64,000 nt of DNA from Hymenobacter sp. H14-R3 (GTDB lineage Bacteria > Bacteroidota > Bacteroidia > Cytophagales > Hymenobacteraceae). Position numbers and translations under genes: made by a program. The stretch lies in NCBI RefSeq assembly GCF_030063445.1, contig NZ_JASITD010000012.1:1-64000 (forward strand), in the 5' to 3' direction. Shown here one piece after another: positions 6,925-17,091 of the stretch. Numbering within the stretch: position 1 is the first letter of the stretch; the number at the start of each line of letters is the position of its first letter. Below the pieces are notes generated by a model. The model was given only the letters and a program-made list of their open reading frames with translations. It made no database searches and had not been told where the DNA came from.

Positions 6925-8268
6925 CTACACTCCCTGGTGCTGATGCGGCCGAAACAGCCGCTTGCTCTTGATAAACTGCTGCACCTTGATATTCTCCCAC
7001 ATAATGAGCTTGTCGCCCACGCGGGTGATGGCCCGGATGTCGCCATCCTGCGACACGACGAAGCCCAGGCTGCCCGCGTGGTTCCAGCAGTAGGCAAACA
7101 TGGAGCGGTGCCGGGTGCCGTAGTGGCTGGGGCTCACCGGCAGCAGCTTGCGCTCGTCTACGGTGGCCTGGGTGGCCACGTACACGAGGTCGGGCGCTTT
7201 CACGCTGCGGATAACCACCCCGAAGCCGCGCACCTCCAGGTCGGGCGAGAGCACCACCAGGCCGTCGATGCACGAGAGCGCGGCCACAAACATGATGGCC
7301 CCTTTTAGCTCGTCGCTGGTTTCGCTTTTGTCGGTGGCGGCCACGTTTTCCTGCAAGTACAGGTGCGAGGGCAGGGTGTTCTGCTCCAGGTCAATGTACT
7401 CATTCATAATGGTTTCGGTGTGCGTGAAGCTGGCGATGTCGAACTTCACGAACTGCACGATGGCCCGAAACAGCCGGCCGTAGCTGAGGTGGTGCTTGAT
7501 GCTGAGGCCGGTTTCGGTGTCGGGCGTGATGAGGAACGCGCCGCCGTGCTGGTAGTCCTGCATCTTGAGCAGGATGCGGCAGAGCGAGCGGCTGATGACG
7601 TTGTTGAGGTAGCCGCTCCAGTCGTCGAGCACGTCGCTGCCCAGCTCGTCGGTAAAGTGCTGGCGCACGGCGGCTTGGTAATCGGTGCTGTGCTGGCCCA
7701 GCAGCGCCCGCACCGGCCCGCTGGCAAATACGTCCACGTAGTTGCTAATCAGCACGTTGTGCTTGAGGTTGGCAATCAGCTCGTAGTCGAGCATCACGTG
7801 CAGGTTGCCGATGTCGTTGATGGCCGTGCGAAACAGGCCGGGCTGCTCAGGGCTGAACGTGGACTCGTAGTTGATGAAGCTGCGGTAGTGGTAGGCCTGG
7901 TCAATCAAGCCCCAGATAAACAGCTCGTTGTGCGCGTCGTAGTCCACGGCCAGCGAGGTGCTCCACGGGTCGGCGGCCTTGGAGAGCTTCACCAGGTTCT
8001 TGACCGTGAACGGGATGCGCTCGCCGAAGGGCACGCACGTCCAGCGGTGGGCCACTTTTTTGCGGGGCGGGTTGGGGTCGGGGTTCTCGGCATCCAGCAG
8101 CGTTACGGTAACCTTAATAAGCTGGCCCTCTTCGGTTTGCAGGCTGGTGAAGAACAGGTTTTCAAACAGGGTCGTCAGCACGGCCAGCGGCGGCTGCCGT
8201 GCCCCGGTTTTAGCGCGCTTCAACTTGCTGAATACGAATTTGGCTAAGTCTTTCGGGGTGGAGTTCAT
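6925..8268 (-). CDS. DAC (DisA_N-like) diadenylate cyclase-type domain protein
   Basis: A 447-residue protein whose last third resembles the diadenylate cyclase (DAC) fold. The C-terminal domain has a strand pair with CIDGLVVLSPDLEVRG (residues 333-348), corresponding to the DGA motif, and YGTRHRSM (383-390), matching the GTRHR motif, followed by VVSQDGDIRAI. The DGA alanine is leucine here, so cyclase activity is uncertain. The N-terminal 300 residues form a separate, probably sensory, region; there are no membrane segments. The arrangement resembles proteins annotated as DACNV sensor-domain proteins. It lies antiparallel between hen1 and pnkp. Its last 61 codons are duplicated at 5950-6133. 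Confidence 0.7.
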   Translation of the reverse strand: MNSTPKDLAKFVFSKLKRAKTGARQPPLAVLTTLFENLFFTSLQTEEGQLIKVTVTLLDAENPDPNPPRKKVAHRWTCVPFGERIPFTVKNLVKLSKAADPWSTSLAVDYDAHNELFIWGLIDQAYHYRSFINYESTFSPEQPGLFRTAINDIGNLHVMLDYELIANLKHNVLISNYVDVFASGPVRALLGQHSTDYQAAVRQHFTDELGSDVLDDWSGYLNNVISRSLCRILLKMQDYQHGGAFLITPDTETGLSIKHHLSYGRLFRAIVQFVKFDIASFTHTETIMNEYIDLEQNTLPSHLYLQENVAATDKSETSDELKGAIMFVAALSCIDGLVVLSPDLEVRGFGVVIRSVKAPDLVYVATQATVDERKLLPVSPSHYGTRHRSMFAYCWNHAGSLGFVVSQDGDIRAITRVGDKLIMWENIKVQQFIKSKRLFRPHQHQGV

Positions 8269-8318
8269 GTCAGGAATATTAGTAGGGGCCTTGAAAACCA
8301 GGACTTATGCAGCCCCGA

Positions 8319-8421
8319 TTTCCCGCTGAGTTGCGCGGAGGTAATTCGCTGAGGTTCGCTGAGTCCGGCAGAAAGGCTCAGCGAACCTCAGCGGGGTACC
8401 TCCGCGTAACTCAGCGGGAAA
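8319..8421. repeat. Long hairpin in the divergent DAC/pnkp spacer
   Basis: Two 45-bp arms (8319-8363 and 8377-8421) pair with few mismatches around a 13-nt loop. The arms contain repeated GCTGAG/CTCAGC modules. It occupies the spacer between divergently transcribed genes, where a terminator is not expected, so it may separate the two promoters or be a repeat element in transit. Confidence 0.8.
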
Positions 8422-8503
8422 GCTACCTCGCCTATTCGCTGCTTAAGTTCTGTTAAAGCATCTTTGCGTAAGTTGCTACCCGCGCCAAAGATAAATTACG
8501 CCC

Positions 8504-11152
8504 ATGCCCGCTGCCACCCTCAAGCTTCCCGAACTCTCCCTGGTGCTGCTCATCGGCAGCACGGGCGCGGGCAAATCCACGTTTGCGCGCCGCTTGTTCA
8601 AGCCCACCGAAATTGTGTCGTCGGATACCTGCCGGGGCCTGGTGTCAGACGATGAAAACAGCCTCGACGCCACCAACGACGCCTTCGACCTGCTGCACTA
8701 CTGGGTGGCCAAGCGCCTCAAGCGCGGCCGCCTCACCGTGGTAGACGCCACCAACGTGCGCGCTGAAGACCGCAAGGCCTTCGTGGCGCTGGCCCGGCAG
8801 TACCACTGCCTGCCGGTGGCCATCGTGCTCGATGTGCCCGAGAGCGTGGCCGCCGACCGCAACCGCCAGCGCCCCGACCGCGCCGGCCCCAAGCCCCACG
8901 TTATCGCCAACCACCGCCGCCTGCTGCGCCAGGGCCTGCGCACGCTCAAGCCGGAGGGTTTCCGGCACATTTACCACCTGCGCGGGGTGGCGGAAATCGA
9001 CGCCGTGCAGGCGATAGTGCGCGACCCGCTGCACAACAACCGCCAGGCCGAAACGGGACCGTTTGACATCATCGGCGACGTGCACGGCTGCTATACCGAG
9101 CTGTGCGAGCTGCTGGCTAAGCTGGGGTATCGTGTTGTGGAGGAGGAGGTTAGGGATGCGCGGGACTTGGGCGTGCGGGTGGTGCGGGCGCCCTCCGCGG
9201 AGGGCGGCCCCAGCCTTACCCGCAAAGTCATCTTCCTCGGTGACCTCGTAGACCGTGGCCCCGCCTCGCCGCAAGTATTGCGCCTGGTAATGAGCATGGT
9301 ACGCGACGGCCTGGCCCTGTGCGTACCCGGCAACCACGACATAAAACTGCTGCGCCACCTTAACGGTAAAAACGTAACTACTACCCACGGCCTGGCCGAA
9401 ACCCTCACCCAGCTCGAAGCCGAAACGCCCGCCTTCAAAGAGCAGGTGCGGCTGTTTCTGGATAAGCTGGTGAGCCACTACGTGCTCGACGGCGGCCGGC
9501 TGGTGGTGGCCCACGCGGGCCTCACCGAAGCCATGCAGGGCCGCGGCTCGGGGGCCGTGCGCAGCTTCGCGCTGTTTGGCGAAACGACTGGCGAAACCGA
9601 TGAATTCGGCCTGCCCGTGCGCTACCACTGGGCCAGCGAGTACCGCGGCCGGGCCATGGTGGTGTACGGCCACACGCCCGTGCCCGACCCCGAATGGCTC
9701 AACAACACCATCGACATTGACACCGGCTGCGTGTTTGGCGGCCGCCTCACCGCCCTGCGCTACCCCGAGCGGGCGCTGGTGACCGTGCCCGCCCACCAGG
9801 TGTACGCCGAGCCCAGCCGCCCGCTGCACTACAACCCGCACCAGCTTAGCCAGCCCGGCCAGCCGGCCGCCGATGAGCCCGCAGCCACCGCCCAGCAGCA
9901 GCACGACGACCTGCTCGATATTCGCGACGTAACAGGTAAGCAGCTCATTAACACGCGGTTGCTCAATACAGTAACTATTCGGGAGGAAAACGCCGTGGCC
10001 GCCCTGGAGGTGATGTCGCGCTTTGCGCTTAACCCCAAGTGGCTGCTGTATTTGCCGCCCACCATGTCGCCCACCGAAACCTCGGAGCTGCCCGACCTGC
10101 TGGAGCACCCCGCCGAAGCCTTCGCCTACTACCAGCGCCAGGGCGTGGCGCGCGTGGTGTGCGAGGAAAAGCACATGGGCAGCCGCGTGGTAGTGGTGCT
10201 GGGCCGCGACGAGGCCGCCATTCAGCGCCGCCTGGGCGTGGTGGGCGAGGGCATCGGCAAGTGCTACACCCGCACCGGCCGCAACTTCTTCAACGATAGT
10301 GAGTTAGAAAACGCCTTCCTGGCGCGCCTGCGCGATGCCCTCAGCACGGCCGGCTTCTGGGAGAAGTTCGATACTGACTGGGTGTGCCTCGATGCCGAGC
10401 TGCTGCCGTGGTCGGCCAAGGCCCAGGAACTGGTCAAAAACCAGTACGCCGCCGTGGCCGCTGCCGCCAGCGCTGCCCTGCCCCAGGTCGAAGCCGCCCT
10501 GGTGGCTGCCGCCGCCCGCGGCCTCGACGGGGCCGCCGCGCTGCTGGCGCGCACCAGCGCCCGCCGCGAAGCCGCCACCGACTACGCCGATGCCTACCGC
10601 CGCTACTGCTGGCCCGTGCAGTCGCTCGACGACCTCAAGCTGGCGCCCTTCCACCTGCTGGCCACCGAAGGCAAAACGTACTTCGACCGCGACCACGCCT
10701 GGCACATGGAAACCCTGCGCGCCCTCAGCCTCGCTGACCCCGGCCTGCTGCGCGCCACGCCCTACCGCGTAGTCGACCTCACCAACCCCGCCGAAGTAGA
10801 GGCCGCCACTGACTGGTGGGCCACCCTCACCGCCGGCGGGGGCGAAGGCATGGTGGTGAAGCCCTACGACTTCATCCCCACCACCGGCCGCACGCTCGTG
10901 CAGCCCGCCCTCAAGTGCCGCGGCCGCGAGTACCTGCGCATCATCTACGGCCCTGACTACCTGCTGGATGGAAATCTGGAGCGCCTGCGCCAGCGCAACG
11001 TGAAGGCCAAGCGCAATCTGGCCCTGCGCGAATTCGCCCTCGGCGTGGAGGGTCTGGAGCGTTTCGTGGCCGGCCAGCCGCTGCGCGCCGTGCACCAGTG
11101 CGTATTTGGCGTGCTGGCCCTGGAAAGCGAGCCCGTGGACCCGCGCTTGTAG
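8504..11152 (+). CDS. pnkp: Pnkp, polynucleotide kinase-phosphatase with ligase-like domain
   Basis: An 882-residue bacterial Pnkp, the expected length, which heals cleaved RNA ends before sealing with Hen1. Three modules are visible. The N-terminal 5'-OH kinase has the P-loop GSTGAGKS (about 18-25). The central metallophosphoesterase has GDVHG (about 191), GDLVDRG (about 246), GNHD (about 277) and GHTP (about 389), handling 2',3'-cyclic or 3'-phosphate ends. The C-terminal nucleotidyltransferase has Lys556 in EEKHMGSR as the adenylated lysine, EGMVVKP (about 781) and a final LKCRGREYLRIIYG segment. The only short ATG is at 8504. hen1 lies upstream in the same orientation, separated by four minus-strand genes. 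Confidence 0.96.
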   Translation: MPAATLKLPELSLVLLIGSTGAGKSTFARRLFKPTEIVSSDTCRGLVSDDENSLDATNDAFDLLHYWVAKRLKRGRLTVVDATNVRAEDRKAFVALARQYHCLPVAIVLDVPESVAADRNRQRPDRAGPKPHVIANHRRLLRQGLRTLKPEGFRHIYHLRGVAEIDAVQAIVRDPLHNNRQAETGPFDIIGDVHGCYTELCELLAKLGYRVVEEEVRDARDLGVRVVRAPSAEGGPSLTRKVIFLGDLVDRGPASPQVLRLVMSMVRDGLALCVPGNHDIKLLRHLNGKNVTTTHGLAETLTQLEAETPAFKEQVRLFLDKLVSHYVLDGGRLVVAHAGLTEAMQGRGSGAVRSFALFGETTGETDEFGLPVRYHWASEYRGRAMVVYGHTPVPDPEWLNNTIDIDTGCVFGGRLTALRYPERALVTVPAHQVYAEPSRPLHYNPHQLSQPGQPAADEPAATAQQQHDDLLDIRDVTGKQLINTRLLNTVTIREENAVAALEVMSRFALNPKWLLYLPPTMSPTETSELPDLLEHPAEAFAYYQRQGVARVVCEEKHMGSRVVVVLGRDEAAIQRRLGVVGEGIGKCYTRTGRNFFNDSELENAFLARLRDALSTAGFWEKFDTDWVCLDAELLPWSAKAQELVKNQYAAVAAAASAALPQVEAALVAAAARGLDGAAALLARTSARREAATDYADAYRRYCWPVQSLDDLKLAPFHLLATEGKTYFDRDHAWHMETLRALSLADPGLLRATPYRVVDLTNPAEVEAATDWWATLTAGGGEGMVVKPYDFIPTTGRTLVQPALKCRGREYLRIIYGPDYLLDGNLERLRQRNVKAKRNLALREFALGVEGLERFVAGQPLRAVHQCVFGVLALESEPVDPRL

Positions 11153-11291
11153 TCGGTAGTTCAAATAGAAACGAGCATGACAGTTTCTATGCATGACAGG
11201 TCCTATTTGGGGTAGGCAGTAAGCAACAACTCAATTATAATCTGGCCGTTAGGCCAAGCTCCACATGTGCGGGTTTCACCTCTTTCCACCC

Positions 11292-12080
11292 ATGAAAAAC
11301 CTTAGTTTCCTGCCGCTTATCGCGGCCCTTTGCTGCTGGCTGGCTAGTGGCCCCGTAACCGCCCACCCCACTGCCGAGCGCCCCACGTATTTCGAGCTGA
11401 AAGTATATCACCTGAAAAATGCGCGCCAGGAGGCCCGCGTCGATAGCTTTTTGCAGCAGCAATATTTGCCAACAATGCGGGCGGCGGGCATCGCCCCCAT
11501 CGGCGTGTTCAAGCCCATCGGCAATGACACGGCCGCCGACCGGCGCATCTACGTTTTCACGCCCTTCACCTCCCTGAAACAGTGGGAGCAGGTGGGCAAA
11601 GCCACCGTGCCCAAGCTGCTCGCGGCCGGCGGTAGCTACGAGAATGCCGCCTACACTAACCCCGCTTATACGCGCCTGGAAACCCTGTTTATCAAAGCGT
11701 TCGATGAGATGGCCGGCCTGACGGCCCCGGCTCTAACCGCGCCCAAGAGTGAGCGCGTGTACGAGCTGCGCAGCTACGAAGGGGCCAGCGAAAAGATATT
11801 CCGCAACAAGGTGCAGATGTTCAACGCGGGCGGCGAAATCAAGCTGTTTTCACGGCTGAACTTCAACGCCATTTTCTACGGTGAAGTCCTGTTCGGCCCC
11901 AAAATGCCGAACCTCATGTACATGACCTCCTTCGCCAATATGCCCGACCGCGAGGCGCACTGGAAAGCCTTCGGCGCCGACCCCGAGTGGAAAAAGCTCT
12001 CCTCCCTGCCCGAGTACCAGAACAACGTGTCGCACATGGACATCACCTTTCTGCGGCCGGCGGCTTACTCCGGTTTATAG
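11292..12080 (+). CDS. Secreted NIPSNAP-family protein
   Basis: A 262-residue protein with a cleavable signal peptide (MKNLSFLPLIAALCCWLA, cleavage near VTAHP). Two NIPSNAP-type ferredoxin-like repeats follow: FELKVYHLKNARQEARVDSF near residue 37 and YELRSYEGASEKIFRNKVQ near 160. The GEVLFGPKMPNLMYMTSFANM strand belongs to the second repeat. The biochemical role of such Bacteroidota proteins is not defined. The ATG at 11292 puts the signal peptide at the N-terminus; an upstream in-frame start adds nine residues without signal character. Confidence 0.85.
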   Translation: MKNLSFLPLIAALCCWLASGPVTAHPTAERPTYFELKVYHLKNARQEARVDSFLQQQYLPTMRAAGIAPIGVFKPIGNDTAADRRIYVFTPFTSLKQWEQVGKATVPKLLAAGGSYENAAYTNPAYTRLETLFIKAFDEMAGLTAPALTAPKSERVYELRSYEGASEKIFRNKVQMFNAGGEIKLFSRLNFNAIFYGEVLFGPKMPNLMYMTSFANMPDREAHWKAFGADPEWKKLSSLPEYQNNVSHMDITFLRPAAYSGL

Positions 12081-12103
12081 GTACTAAGCTGCGTATCAGC
12101 TAG

Positions 12104-12571
12104 CTACTTCGGACAATCTATGGGCGACAGCACGTTTTTGGAGTCGAAACGCAGCGCCTGGGGTTTCGCAAACACCGTTTTGCCGGCGCGCTCGGCTACG
12201 TCGCCGTAGCCCTTCACGAAGCCCACGCCGCGCCGCACAAACGCCACCTGCCGCACCGAGGTTGTGCCCTCCGACTGAAACGTGTAATCCGCCCGCAGCG
12301 TGTCGCCGCGCAGCGTACCCTGGATGGTGCCCTCGTTGCGGTCTTTCTCGAAGTAGTTGTAAGTCAACTGGCCCGTTGCGGTGGGCTCGGTGGTTTGCAG
12401 CGTGAGGCGCACCGTGTCTTTGCCCGTGGTATAGGCGTAGCACTGGGGCCCGGCTGGGGTAGGTGGCAGTGCAGTAGTGGGCTGCTGACCAGTAGTTTGC
12501 GGTGACTCCTGCTGGCAGGCCGTAAGCAGCCCCGGGCCAGTAGCTAAAAAGATGAAAGCTATAAATCGCAT
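12104..12571 (-). CDS. Putative lipoprotein
   Basis: A 155-residue protein with a lipoprotein signal (hydrophobic MRFIAFIFLATGPG, lipobox LLTAC) and a Thr/Pro/Gln-rich linker. The body contains many short strands (LTYNYFEKDRNEGTIQGTLRG, LRADYTFQSEGTTSVRQVAFVRRG), suggesting a small periplasmic beta-sandwich. No enzyme motif is seen. It is convergent with the NIPSNAP gene. Confidence 0.8.
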   Translation of the reverse strand: MRFIAFIFLATGPGLLTACQQESPQTTGQQPTTALPPTPAGPQCYAYTTGKDTVRLTLQTTEPTATGQLTYNYFEKDRNEGTIQGTLRGDTLRADYTFQSEGTTSVRQVAFVRRGVGFVKGYGDVAERAGKTVFAKPQALRFDSKNVLSPIDCPK

Positions 12572-12601
12572 GATATGAAGTAGTTAGTGAATCTGCTGCT
12601 G

Positions 12602-12853
12602 TCAGCAGGCGACCACGAAGGTGGTGAAGTTTTCGATGAGCGCCGCTTGTTCCTCAGGCCGCCATTGCAGCCGGTACGCCACCGGCCGGCCACCGATGCT
12701 AACGTACACCGTCAGCCCGTCCTCATAAGGTACAAAGTTGGTGCGCTCAAATACCCAGGTTTCGCCCACCGGGTGCGTTTGGTAGTTATAATCAATGAAC
12801 TCCCGCACCACGCAGTAGCGCTGGCCCGGGGTAAGTGTCTGAATAGAAGCCAT
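12602..12853 (-). CDS. DUF3601-like small protein
   Basis: An 83-residue protein starting MASIQTLTPGQRYCVV. The pattern of an FIDYNY segment, HPVGETWVFERTNFVPYEDGLTVYV and a C-terminal helix resembles DUF3601 proteins. Function unknown. The start at 12853 gives a compact domain; the frame upstream runs into the neighbouring channel gene, which ends at 12856, so the two are nearly contiguous and may be cotranscribed. Confidence 0.7.
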   Translation of the reverse strand: MASIQTLTPGQRYCVVREFIDYNYQTHPVGETWVFERTNFVPYEDGLTVYVSIGGRPVAYRLQWRPEEQAALIENFTTFVVAC

Positions 12854-12855
12854 AA

Positions 12856-13446
12856 CTAATCTTGCGGTGTGGTTAGTAGCGTGCGCTCGATGCGGCGGTC
12901 GGGCACTAGCCACATGAGGGCCACAAATACGTAGCAGGCTCCCGCCAGCCAGGGCAGCCAGAAGCTACCGGCGATGCCCACCAGGTAAAGCACCGGCGAG
13001 AGCTTGCCCTTCCAGTCGCGCCCCACGGCGCGGGCTAGCGGCGAGGTCGGCCCGCCATTCACGGCAATAATGCAGTTTTGTAGAATGGCATACGCCACCG
13101 CCGAGCCCAGCAAAATGCCGCCGTACACGGCCAGCGTGGCGGGCGCAAAGTGGTTTTCGCCCATCCAGCCGGTGGCAAACGGTATCAGCGAAAGCCAGAA
13201 CAGCAGGTGCAGGTTGGCCCACAGCACGCCGCCGCTCACCTGCCGGGTGCCGCTGAGCAGGTGGTGATGATTGTTCCAGTAAATACCCACGTACACGAAG
13301 CTCAGCACGTAGCTCAGAAACACGGGCACCAGCGGCCATAGCGCCGCAAAGTTGGCCCCGTGCGGCACCTTTAGCTCCAACACCATGATGGTGAGGATGA
13401 TAGCAAGTACACCGTCGCTGAATGCTTCGAGGCGGGTTTTGTGCAT
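12856..13446 (-). CDS. TMEM175 (DUF1211) family membrane protein
   Basis: A 196-residue, multi-spanning membrane protein of the TMEM175/DUF1211 family; characterised members are potassium channels. The signature at the start of helix 1 is present as EAFSDGVLAIILTIMVLEL, followed by about five further hydrophobic helices and the NNHHHLL motif typical of the family. The ATG at 13446 (MHKTRLEAFSDG) is preferred over an upstream start that adds 21 residues. A two-gene unit with the downstream DUF3601-like gene is likely. Confidence 0.88.
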   Translation of the reverse strand: MHKTRLEAFSDGVLAIILTIMVLELKVPHGANFAALWPLVPVFLSYVLSFVYVGIYWNNHHHLLSGTRQVSGGVLWANLHLLFWLSLIPFATGWMGENHFAPATLAVYGGILLGSAVAYAILQNCIIAVNGGPTSPLARAVGRDWKGKLSPVLYLVGIAGSFWLPWLAGACYVFVALMWLVPDRRIERTLLTTPQD

Positions 13447-13514
13447 GGAGCGGGGAAGGGGGGCGTGTTCGCTAAAACGATTGTAGAGGCTTGGTACCTG
13501 ACGTCTCACCGCTG

Positions 13515-14003
13515 TTAAACTTCGTCTTCGTCGAAATCTACTTTCGTGATGCTGAGGTAATTGCCGAACGTAGTATCCTCTAAATCTGCTGCAATAACTC
13601 GCTTGGCGATTTCAAAATCTACGACGGTAACGCTCACGTCCATTTTCCCGAAGCCATAACCGTTGCCATCGAACGCACCTAAGCCAGTATAGCCAACCAA
13701 ATAAGCAAGGTGGTCGCCTAACCGGTGAAGCTTCTTTAATTTATTAACAGTCATGTTCTCAGCCGCATACTCAATGACGAGAATATTCTCAGTTACAGGT
13801 TCTGTAAAACCTTTCTCCCGTATCTTATTGATTGTTGCCTGAATGAGTAATTCAAATTCTAATTTATTCTTTGCTCTTATAATTTCTCTTGTGCCTTTCT
13901 CGCCAACAATTCCCCAATTAATAAAACCACTTTTAGGATTCTTATCCCAGGTCTGCCAATAGTATAGGATACCGTCCTGCTTTTTGTAGAGTTTAAGTAA
14001 CAT
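13515..14003 (-). CDS. WGR-like domain protein, copy 2
   Basis: A 162-residue paralogue of the protein at 5312-5797, colinear along its whole length: YYWQTWDKNPKSGFINWGIVG, then VIEYAAENMTVNKLKKLHRL, then GLGAFDGNGYGFGKMDVSVTV and an acidic tail (DFDEDEV). Its DNA is again AT-rich against the surroundings. It sits directly downstream of a nonsense-interrupted antitoxin gene, as copy 1 sits next to the live toxin-antitoxin locus. Function unknown. Confidence 0.75.
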   Translation of the reverse strand: MLLKLYKKQDGILYYWQTWDKNPKSGFINWGIVGEKGTREIIRAKNKLEFELLIQATINKIREKGFTEPVTENILVIEYAAENMTVNKLKKLHRLGDHLAYLVGYTGLGAFDGNGYGFGKMDVSVTVVDFEIAKRVIAADLEDTTFGNYLSITKVDFDEDEV

Positions 14004-14051
14004 GGATTATAGTAATTTTAAAGGTAAGTTTTGACACAGGAATAAATCTGA

Positions 14052-14384
14052 TTAACTGCTGAAATCAACTCCTTGATTCAGCAATTCCACGCTAAAATGA
14101 ACCTTCGCATTCAGCACCTTAAATACCTTTATAACCGTTTTAAAGCGCGCATCGGTCAGGCTGTATTCTAGCTTAGAAATCTGCGCTTTTTGCACACCTA
14201 CCAGTTCCCCGAGTTGCTGCTGAGTCAGGTTGCTTTACAGGCGCGCCTCTCTAATGACCTTGCCGAGCAGGTCGAGGCGCAGTTCTCCCTCAAAGGCATC
14301 GCGCTTGGGCGTGCCGACGGGGCCGATGTGTTCGTCTAGCACCTCATCCATCGAATAAAACTTCATTTTAGTGTCGGATTTCAT
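14052..14384 (-). pseudogene. XRE-type antitoxin gene interrupted by an in-frame stop
   Basis: Read on the minus strand, 49 sense codons from the ATG at 14384 are followed by TAA (14237-14235), after which the same frame continues through a normal HTH (SNLTQQQLGELVGVQKAQISKLE) to a TAA at 14052. The N-terminal GTPKRDAFEG segment matches that of the intact antitoxin at 6175-6480. No partner toxin is present, so this is probably an orphaned, decaying antitoxin. Reinitiation after the stop could still yield an HTH fragment. Confidence 0.8.
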
Positions 14385-14445
14385 AGATAGTAGGTTTTCC
14401 GGTCAAAATATAAGCTCCCTAAACCCGCCGCTAAGATAAGCTCCA

Positions 14446-14479
14446 CAAAAAACGCCGCCCCGTTGTCAGGGCGGCGTTT
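14446..14479 (-). terminator. Rho-independent terminator of katG
   Basis: On the minus strand the arms AAACGCCGCCC / GGGCGGCGTTT flank an 8-nt loop and end in a T-run. It lies 40 bp after the katG stop codon. Confidence 0.85.
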
Positions 14480-14519
14480 CTTCAACACATTCAACAAGAA
14501 ATACCTCGCCAGTTCAACC

Positions 14520-16784
<2,265 letters not shown>

Positions 16785-17015
16785 TTAAAAGGGTGTGATT
16801 AATTGAAATTCGGTTTTGAAGCGGATTAACGCTGCTGGAAGCAGCTTATTGAAAAGACTGGAAAATTGGACAAAATACCACTACCCCACGCGTAGGTTTG
16901 TGGGGAGCCGGCAAAAAATCCGGGTGTTCCAACTGCACGCCAATGCAGTAGTCTGGTGTTTCAAAGTGCTGGCCAAAGCTAGCACTGTGCCCGGTCTTCT
17001 TAAAGCCTGCGCCGA

Positions 17016-17023
17016 TACTTTTG
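17016..17023 (+). promoter_or_regulatory. Candidate -10 element upstream of the first RlaP gene
   Basis: TACTTTTG fits TAnnTTTG, about 70 bp before the ATG at 17092. No TTG at standard spacing. On the opposite strand, 17036-17029 reads TATATTTG and could serve katG with a long leader. The remaining spacer (16782-17091, 310 bp) has no supported gene. Confidence 0.35.
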
Positions 17024-17042
17024 TTTAACAAATATAAGTTAT

Positions 17043-17066
17043 TTTTCAGCAAAACATTGCTGAAAA
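17043..17066. promoter_or_regulatory. Palindrome between katG and the first RlaP gene
   Basis: TTTTCAGCAA and TTGCTGAAAA are perfect 10-bp arms around a 4-nt centre. Its position in a divergent spacer next to -10-like elements suggests a dimeric regulator site, possibly for peroxide control of katG; the regulator is not in this window. Confidence 0.5.
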
Positions 17067-17091
17067 GGCCTGCCGGCCTGTTTCTTGTTTA

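Noticed and set aside
8645..10174. A 500-codon open frame antisense to pnkp
   Set aside because: It has skewed His/Val/Gly/Gln composition typical of antisense frames in GC-rich genes, and the plus strand encodes an unmistakable Pnkp.
16803..17052. Small open frames in the katG/RlaP spacer
   Set aside because: They are short, have unconvincing amino-acid usage and overlap promoter-like elements and the palindrome.
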